A stretch of DNA of 64,000 bases from JAIESQ01 sp964495375 (GTDB lineage: Bacteria > Planctomycetota > Planctomycetia > Pirellulales > JAEUIK01), in the NCBI GenBank assembly GCA_964495375.1, contig CAZBWM010000008.1, positions 1 through 64,000 on the forward strand. Reading direction: 5' to 3'. The translations under genes were made by a program, and so were the position numbers. Shown in pieces: positions 59,297 to 64,000 of this stretch (position 1 is its first letter; the number at the start of each line of letters is the position of its first letter). The notes beneath the pieces were generated by a model that had not been told where the DNA came from, ran no database searches, and was given only the letters and a program-made list of their open reading frames with translations.

Positions 59297-61870
59297 TCAA
59301 CCCTCGCTCTTCATCACCAGTGCTCCGGCCAGCGTGGCGACTGGCAGATCGATCGGCACCACGGCTAGCGCGTAGTCGGCGATCGCCTGGTTATAGCGCG
59401 TCAGGTCGCTGAGAAAGGACAGCGAGTCGGTCGTCTGACGTTCGAGCGATTGAAGCACGCCGGTAAGCGAACCGCGACCGGCCGCGTAGTCGGCCAAGAG
59501 CGCCGAGCGGAGCCGATCGGCTTCGACCACCCCTTCGGCCCGGGCGGTCACGGCGGCATACGCTTGCGGAATCATGTCGGCGCGTTGCCGCACGGCGACG
59601 GATTGCACGAGCGCGGGGGCCAACTCGTTGAACTTCGTGAGGTAGCGGCCCGCGTGCGGGGCGCTATCGGCCATATACCAAGGGCGATCCAGTGGGTGAG
59701 CCAGCGCCACGTTGAGCTGCCAGCCGGCGACAATCAAATCGGTGATCGCCTGCTCGCACTCGGCCTGGGCGGCCAAAGTGTGGGCGCGCCAACTGAGCGC
59801 ATTGGCGGCGCCGTCGGGTGCGGCGCGGCGAGCCAATACCAACGGACCCAATGCCGACAACAGGTGCGTTCGCTCCACACAAATGCCGACGCGAGCAGCC
59901 TGCTGCCGGCACTGCCAGTAGCTGGTCACCGCATCGCGACGACGCGCGGTGAGATTGGGGTTCGCACCGGTGCGTGGCTCCGACGCGGCCTGCAAGCACG
60001 CTTCAATCGACAGCGGCTCAAACGACAACGGAGCGGCGCCAGCCGCGCCGGCATCACCTGCGGCCAATTGATCTGCGGCCGTCACCACGGCGGGGCCGGC
60101 CAACCGGGCAGTCAAACGTTGGGCGCGGCGATGCTCGGGCTCGGCGGCCAGATCGGCGTAGAGACGAGTTTCGGCCAACACAGCGGCGGTGGCGGCTTCG
60201 GCCGAACCGTCGCGACCGGGCGCCGTCGTGGCCGCGCGATAGGTTGAGTGTGAATTGTTCGGCTGAGTTTCGGTCGGTGCGGCCGGCTCGATCGAGACAT
60301 CAGGCGGCCCGTCGAACTGCAATTCGTCGGTCGACGGTTCGGCGGCCGGCGGCGCAGCCGGAGCGGTGCGTGGGGCTGCCGCGGGAGCCGGATTCGATCG
60401 TGCAGGCGTCGAACGCGGCGCGGCAGCGGCAGGCGCAGAACGACGTGGATCGGCCGGCGGCCCGCTACGCGGATTCGCCGCCGGAGATGCGGGCTTTGCA
60501 ATCGGCTCGTTGAAACTGGCCGCGCCGACACCGCCTGCGTCGAGGCCATCGCGACGCGCCTCGGGCACAACGACGTCGGCGTCACCGGCCGGCGTACGCG
60601 TCGTCGATGGCGAACCGGACGGAATGCGAGTCGTGCGCGGTTTGATCAGCAGTGCCGCCAGCGAGGCTTCGTTCGCGCCGGCCGGAGCGATCAGCGTGGC
60701 ATAATCGCCAATGTCGTCGTTGTAGCGGCGCACGGCCGCCACGAAACCCTGACGCTCGACAACCGTCAACTCCAAGGCATCGAGCACTTCGGCCAAGGGA
60801 CATTCTCCGCGCCGATACGAATCGAGCCGGGAGTCGAGGGCGTCCTCCGACGCGATCACGGCGGCGGTTCTTGTCAGCACTTCGCGCTGCCGCAGCGGCA
60901 GCGTGCGATCGAGCCGCCAGGCCTCGGCGGGCGCGGGGCGACCGGCGAACACGGAGCGAAACTCGGTGCGATACGGCCCGACATGGGGCGCATCGCTTGC
61001 CAGCACGGGGCCCGCGGCGCGCAGGTACTGGGCCAACTGATGCTGGGCGTCGACGGCCGCGACGAGCGCTTCTTGAATGCGCGCCCGCGAGGCGCTCAAC
61101 GCGGCGGCCAACTGAGCACGATCGGGATCTTCAAGCGCGCCGTCGGCCGGCGCGGCGCGATAGTTCTGCTGGTGCCGGCGGCGGGCCGAGGGGTTATTCG
61201 CGGGGGGAGCGAATCGCGGCTCGCCACCGGCAGGCGGGGCGGCGGGTTCGGCGCCGGGATCGGCTGGTTCTGGTTCGCCGTGCAGGGGCGCGGCGTCGGG
61301 GTCGGCGGCGGGGTCAGGTTCCGCTACTGGCGGGCCCTCTTGCAGCGGCGCGTCGGCGGCATTCTCGAACGGTGTTTCGGACTCTTCATACTGAGGTTCA
61401 GCCGGTGGCGCCGCATGAAACGGTGGCTCGGCCTCTTGATACGGATGTTCGGTGGCGGCGGGCGCGTGCGGCGGCGCCCCGCTATCGCCACGCTCGGCTT
61501 GCAACTGCGCGAGAAAGTGGGCTTCGGTGCGGCGATTGTGGTAGTCGGCCGTGGCGCCGACCAGTTGCCAGTAGGCGTGAATGATCGCCGATCGATTGCC
61601 CGGTTGCAGAGCCGCACCCAGGGCCTGCGTCAGCGAAAGTGGATCGCCTGCCAACTCGTCGTCGGCCTTGGGAGCCAACGAATCGGTCAAAAGTTGCACG
61701 GCATCGAGTGCCAACTGCCGAGAGCGCCCCTGACTGGCAGCGGGCGCGGCGGCGGAGCGCGACGCAGAAGCCGCGGTCGGAGGCGCCGGCGAATTGCGAT
61801 CGACAGCCGGCGCGGCCCCGCCAGCTTGCCCAACGGCGGCGATCAGAACCACGAGTGCGGAAGCGTTCAT
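59297..61870 (-). CDS. Large TolC-like protein with internal duplication
   Basis: 857 aa; ATG 61870 with GGAG upstream. Signal-like start (MNASALVVLIAAVGQAGGA). It holds two related helical halves joined by long Ala/Pro-rich linkers. First half about 70-415: AYWQLVGATADYHNRRTEAH, DAPHVGPYRTEFRSVF, RQGFVAAVRRYNDDIGDYAT. Second half about 600-855: SYWQCRQQAARVGICVERTH, SAPHAGRYLTKFNELA, SLSFLSDLTRYNQAIADYAL. The RYN-xxI-xDYA block is a mark of TolC-type outer membrane efflux proteins. The linkers are Pro/Ala/Glu-rich (PPAEPQYEESETPFENAADA). Efflux or coiled-coil scaffolding is possible; no partner genes are seen. Confidence 0.7.
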   Translation of the reverse strand: MNASALVVLIAAVGQAGGAAPAVDRNSPAPPTAASASRSAAAPAASQGRSRQLALDAVQLLTDSLAPKADDELAGDPLSLTQALGAALQPGNRSAIIHAYWQLVGATADYHNRRTEAHFLAQLQAERGDSGAPPHAPAATEHPYQEAEPPFHAAPPAEPQYEESETPFENAADAPLQEGPPVAEPDPAADPDAAPLHGEPEPADPGAEPAAPPAGGEPRFAPPANNPSARRRHQQNYRAAPADGALEDPDRAQLAAALSASRARIQEALVAAVDAQHQLAQYLRAAGPVLASDAPHVGPYRTEFRSVFAGRPAPAEAWRLDRTLPLRQREVLTRTAAVIASEDALDSRLDSYRRGECPLAEVLDALELTVVERQGFVAAVRRYNDDIGDYATLIAPAGANEASLAALLIKPRTTRIPSGSPSTTRTPAGDADVVVPEARRDGLDAGGVGAASFNEPIAKPASPAANPRSGPPADPRRSAPAAAAPRSTPARSNPAPAAAPRTAPAAPPAAEPSTDELQFDGPPDVSIEPAAPTETQPNNSHSTYRAATTAPGRDGSAEAATAAVLAETRLYADLAAEPEHRRAQRLTARLAGPAVVTAADQLAAGDAGAAGAAPLSFEPLSIEACLQAASEPRTGANPNLTARRRDAVTSYWQCRQQAARVGICVERTHLLSALGPLVLARRAAPDGAANALSWRAHTLAAQAECEQAITDLIVAGWQLNVALAHPLDRPWYMADSAPHAGRYLTKFNELAPALVQSVAVRQRADMIPQAYAAVTARAEGVVEADRLRSALLADYAAGRGSLTGVLQSLERQTTDSLSFLSDLTRYNQAIADYALAVVPIDLPVATLAGALVMKSEG

Positions 61871-62119
61871 CCGTGAGAGACTCCAGGGTCGTGGGGCGGG
61901 GCGGTTCGAGCGTCGGATCCTCGCAAGCCGCGGATCGCCGCCGGGGATTCGGTCTCGAAGGCAGGTATGGAACCGCTCGAATTTACCCCGCCCGACGGGT
62001 GGCTGGCCAGACCAACCCGCCGCGGCCTAAATCCGTATAATCTTGATGAGCCGGCGGTTGCAGCCGCACCGCCGCGAGCGGCCGGCGGCAACGGACGTGC
62101 AGCGCGGGCCGCTGCTGGC

Positions 62120-62171
62120 GGCATGGGCTTCCCGTCCCCGGAAGCACACGGCCAAGTTGGCCGTGCCACGA
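62120..62171 (-). repeat. TCGTGGCACGGCCA-family repeat, inverted full copy
   Basis: Read on the minus strand it begins TCGTGGCACGGCCAACTTGG, then CCGTGTGCTTCCGGGGACGG and ends GAAGCCCATGCC, matching 59228-59282 along its whole length. It lies in the 375-bp region (61871-62245) between the divergent TolC-like gene and the next gene, in which I see nothing else. Confidence 0.75.
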
Positions 62172-62245
62172 CTGTCCACTGCTAGCAACGATCGATTGAG
62201 CCTGCCCATTGTTGGGAACGACCACGGGGCGACGGAGAGCGCGAA

Positions 62246-62839
62246 GTGCGGAAAGTTCGCAGAGTAATCGGAGCCGTGACGTTCGGCCTGCTGGCACTGG
62301 TTTCGGCGGCCGCGGCCGTCGAGGTCTGGCGAATCGGCATCCCGGAGACGACGGTCGACGATCCGGCCATCCTCGTCCGCGATCTGGCTTCCGAGGCCTA
62401 CCCCGATCGCGAGTTTGAGATCAAAGAGCGGCTCGCGCGGCGGATCGAACTGGAGTTCGTTCGCGGAGCCGATTGGCAGCCGGCGATCTCACAACTGAGC
62501 GACGAAGAGTGGAAGCGGTTTAGCGCCAACTACAACGACCTGACCTGGATCTGGATCAACCAAAAAGTGCACCGCTACTCGCGGTTGCGTCGCGACGGCG
62601 AAAAGCGCCGCTATCTCGAACAGCAGATGGCCCGCGTGCGCACCTGGCCCTTGCCGCGCCGCAAGCCGCGCCGCGACGGTCGATTGGCCTTCGATATTCA
62701 AGACCAATTGATCGGCATCATGGGGCGCATCGGTGGCCCCTTGCGATCGCTCCCGCCGGAGGAGCGGGCGCGATTCGAAGAGTTTGGCAAAGCGCTCGGG
62801 ATGCACTTCGCCAGCCGGATGCAGGCGGCGCCCGATTGA
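62246..62839 (+). CDS. Membrane-anchored protein of unknown function
   Basis: 197 aa from a GTG at 62246 with GGAGAG about 9-14 nt upstream. One N-terminal TM helix (VIGAVTFGLLALVSAAAAVE), then a charged soluble domain: DDPAILVRDLASEAYPDREF, ELEFVRGADWQPAISQLSDE, EWKRFSANYNDLTWIWINQK, RRYLEQQMARVRTWPLPRRK, SLPPEERARFEEFGKALGMH. No family is recognised. It lies 159 bp before the methyltransferase gene on the same strand. Confidence 0.65.
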   Translation: MRKVRRVIGAVTFGLLALVSAAAAVEVWRIGIPETTVDDPAILVRDLASEAYPDREFEIKERLARRIELEFVRGADWQPAISQLSDEEWKRFSANYNDLTWIWINQKVHRYSRLRRDGEKRRYLEQQMARVRTWPLPRRKPRRDGRLAFDIQDQLIGIMGRIGGPLRSLPPEERARFEEFGKALGMHFASRMQAAPD

Positions 62840-62998
62840 GCCTAACAAATTCGTGATCGTTCGCGCACTGGCCGGAACATCGATCAAGCCAAGCGCTTGC
62901 GCCGCGTGCCGCGTCGTCGCTTGTGACCGCCCGGGTACCTGTTACGATTGAGGGCCCAAGCAGCACCGACAACTCACCCCCAGGTATGGAGACTTGCG

Positions 62999-63931
62999 AT
63001 GCCGATCGAGCTGGATACGCTCCACCAGGGAGATTGTCTGGCCGGCATGCGGGCAATGGAGGAAGGTTCGGTCGACCTGGCGTTCGCCGATCCGCCGTTC
63101 AACATCGGGTACGACTACGACGTGTACGACGACCGCCGCGGCGGTGACGAGTATCTCGACTGGTGCCGCGAGTGGACCCGCGAAGTGGTCCGCGTGCTCA
63201 AGCCGGCCGGCACCTTCTGGCTGGCGATTGGCGACGAGTTCGCGGCCGAGCTTAAGGTAATGCTCACCCGCGAGCATGGCATGACGTGCCGGAACTGGGT
63301 CGTCTGGTACTACACGTTCGGCGTCAACTGCAAGTACAAGTTCAGCCGGTCGCACGCGCACTTGTTCTACTTCGTCAAAGACGCCGAGCACTACACGTTT
63401 AACGACGGCGCGATTCGCGTCCCCTCGGCCCGGCAATTGGTGTACGGCGACGCTCGGGCGAACCCCAAGGGGCGCCTGCCCGACGATACTTGGATTCTTC
63501 GTCCGCAAGACCTGGCCCAGGGCTTTGGTGCCGACGAAGACACCTGGTACTTTCCGCGCGTCTGCGGCACCTTCAAGGAGCGCGCCGGCTGGCATGGTTG
63601 CCAGATGCCTGAACAACTGCTGGGGCGGATCATTCGCAGCACGAGCAACGAAGGTGATGTCGTGCTCGATCCGTTCGGCGGAAGCGGCACCACGCTCACC
63701 GTGGCCAAAAAATTGAAGCGGCAATTTCTGGGTTTCGAGCTCTCGGAAGAGTACGCCGAGCGGATCAACAAGCGGCTGGCAGCGGCCCGACCTGGCGACC
63801 CGCTCGAAGGAGCGGCCGAGCCGCTGGTGAGCGCTCCGTCGACCGTCGATGGCGTGCGGCTCGACGAAAAGGGAGATCGCCAGCGCGCGGCCCGTCGGCG
63901 GAAGAAGCAACCGCAGTTGCCGGGGCTCTAG
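62999..63931 (+). CDS. DNA adenine/cytosine-N4 methyltransferase (beta class)
   Basis: 310 aa; ATG 62999 with GGAG upstream. Catalytic motif IV DPPF at 31-34 (FADPPFNIGYDYDVY) comes before SAM-binding motif I, DVVLDPFGGSGTTLTVAKKL, near the C-terminus. Such a TRD-between order is that of beta-class amino-methyltransferases, acting on N6-adenine or N4-cytosine. The middle region RVPSARQLVYGDARANPKGR and WHGCQMPEQLLGRIIRSTSN likely contacts DNA. The C-terminus is basic (RQRAARRRKKQPQLPG). No restriction endonuclease gene lies next to it within the window, so it looks like an orphan enzyme. Confidence 0.93.
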   Translation: MPIELDTLHQGDCLAGMRAMEEGSVDLAFADPPFNIGYDYDVYDDRRGGDEYLDWCREWTREVVRVLKPAGTFWLAIGDEFAAELKVMLTREHGMTCRNWVVWYYTFGVNCKYKFSRSHAHLFYFVKDAEHYTFNDGAIRVPSARQLVYGDARANPKGRLPDDTWILRPQDLAQGFGADEDTWYFPRVCGTFKERAGWHGCQMPEQLLGRIIRSTSNEGDVVLDPFGGSGTTLTVAKKLKRQFLGFELSEEYAERINKRLAAARPGDPLEGAAEPLVSAPSTVDGVRLDEKGDRQRAARRRKKQPQLPGL

Positions 63932-64000
63932 AGTCTCGGTTCTTGAAACAGTCGACGCGCACGCATCGCGGCACGGTCCTCGGCAGACATCATGAAATTC

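Noticed and set aside
60652..61584. 310-codon plus-strand frame
   Set aside because: Antisense to the Ala/Pro-rich linkers of the TolC-like gene; the Arg-rich reading is a mirror of GCN/CCN codons.
63930..63994. Short minus-strand ORF (MSAEDRAAMRARRLFQ...) at the window end
   Set aside because: Only about 20 codons, without visible ribosome-binding site because the sequence ends; cannot be distinguished from chance.
1..64000. tRNA or rRNA genes
   Set aside because: No stretch was seen with the paired acceptor ends plus GTTCGANTC T-arm of a tRNA, and nothing resembles rRNA. A tRNAscan-SE/Infernal run would settle it.

Overview
The window is a 64-kb piece of high-GC chromosomal DNA that reads as a planctomycete, most likely of the Pirellulales-type lineages. 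The evidence is the gene content: two DUF1559 prepilin-like proteins, a PSD1/DUF1549-DUF1553 cytochrome-type protein paired with a DUF1501 protein, a DUF1080 protein, a Gfo/Idh/MocA oxidoreductase with a Tat signal, a LEPR-XLL type N-terminus on a giant RTX/delta-60 surface protein, an isolated rsmH without mraZ or fts genes, and many lipoproteins. Many genes start with GTG or TTG. A run of ten Ns (50683-50692) and two single-base frameshifts (PIN toxin, TspO-like) show that this is a draft assembly. I see no rRNA, tRNA, CRISPR array, prophage or complete insertion sequence.

Layout. 1-8.3 kb: end of a Gly-rich protein, a TPR lipoprotein, queA (minus strand), an outer-membrane barrel protein, a GT4 glycosyltransferase, rsmH and a LysM membrane protein. 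8.3-16.5 kb: bcp, rsfS with an apparent ATT start, argS, a VapBC-like pair with a broken toxin, a CDF metal exporter, a yeast-type cytosine deaminase, pcm and a LamG protein interrupted by a propeller. 16.5-26.5 kb: DUF1559 with a small lipoprotein, a broken TspO-like gene, dapL, a lipoprotein, prpB-prpC, a Rid-family protein, a crotonase lacking both catalytic glutamates, and a membrane acyltransferase. 26.8-36.9 kb: gltX, an acidic-tailed secreted protein, the DUF1501-PSD1 pair, a short sigma-54 activator and a YugP-type metallopeptidase. 37.5-50 kb: a lipoprotein, a second DUF1559 with partner, an OmpR/EnvZ-type two-component pair, a Tat-exported oxidoreductase, MaoC, a glutaminyl-cyclase-like M28 protein, MuiA/DUF4139 and a PHA-granule regulator-like protein. 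50-64 kb: CsbD/DUF883-like stress proteins around the assembly gap, an orphan ABC ATPase, DUF1080, DinB, the RTX surface protein, an FlK-type thioesterase, a TolC-like duplicated protein, and an orphan DNA methyltransferase.

Most genes are single units or short operons. Clear coupling is seen for the VapBC pair and the CDF gene (1- and 4-bp overlaps), pcm and the LamG protein (8-bp overlap), prpB-prpC (4-bp ATGA overlap), the response regulator and histidine kinase (4-bp overlap), PSD1 and DUF1501 (11-bp gap), and each DUF1559 with its small downstream partner.

The most striking feature not explained by genes is the intergenic DNA. At least four families of imperfect palindromes recur between genes: GTGTCAGGAAC (2 copies), GGGGACNGGAGTC (3), TCGTGGCACGGCCA (4), and a roughly 160-bp multi-hairpin element built on ACTGCTTGGCAGTCGGC (2 full copies, 1 partial). 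In addition, an exact inverted pair of 21-bp GTAGGGTGTGC repeats brackets one gene, and there is an array of TTGGACGCA boxes with 11-bp spacing. These look like REP/MITE-type extragenic elements, possibly mobilised in trans by IS200/RAYT-type enzymes encoded elsewhere.
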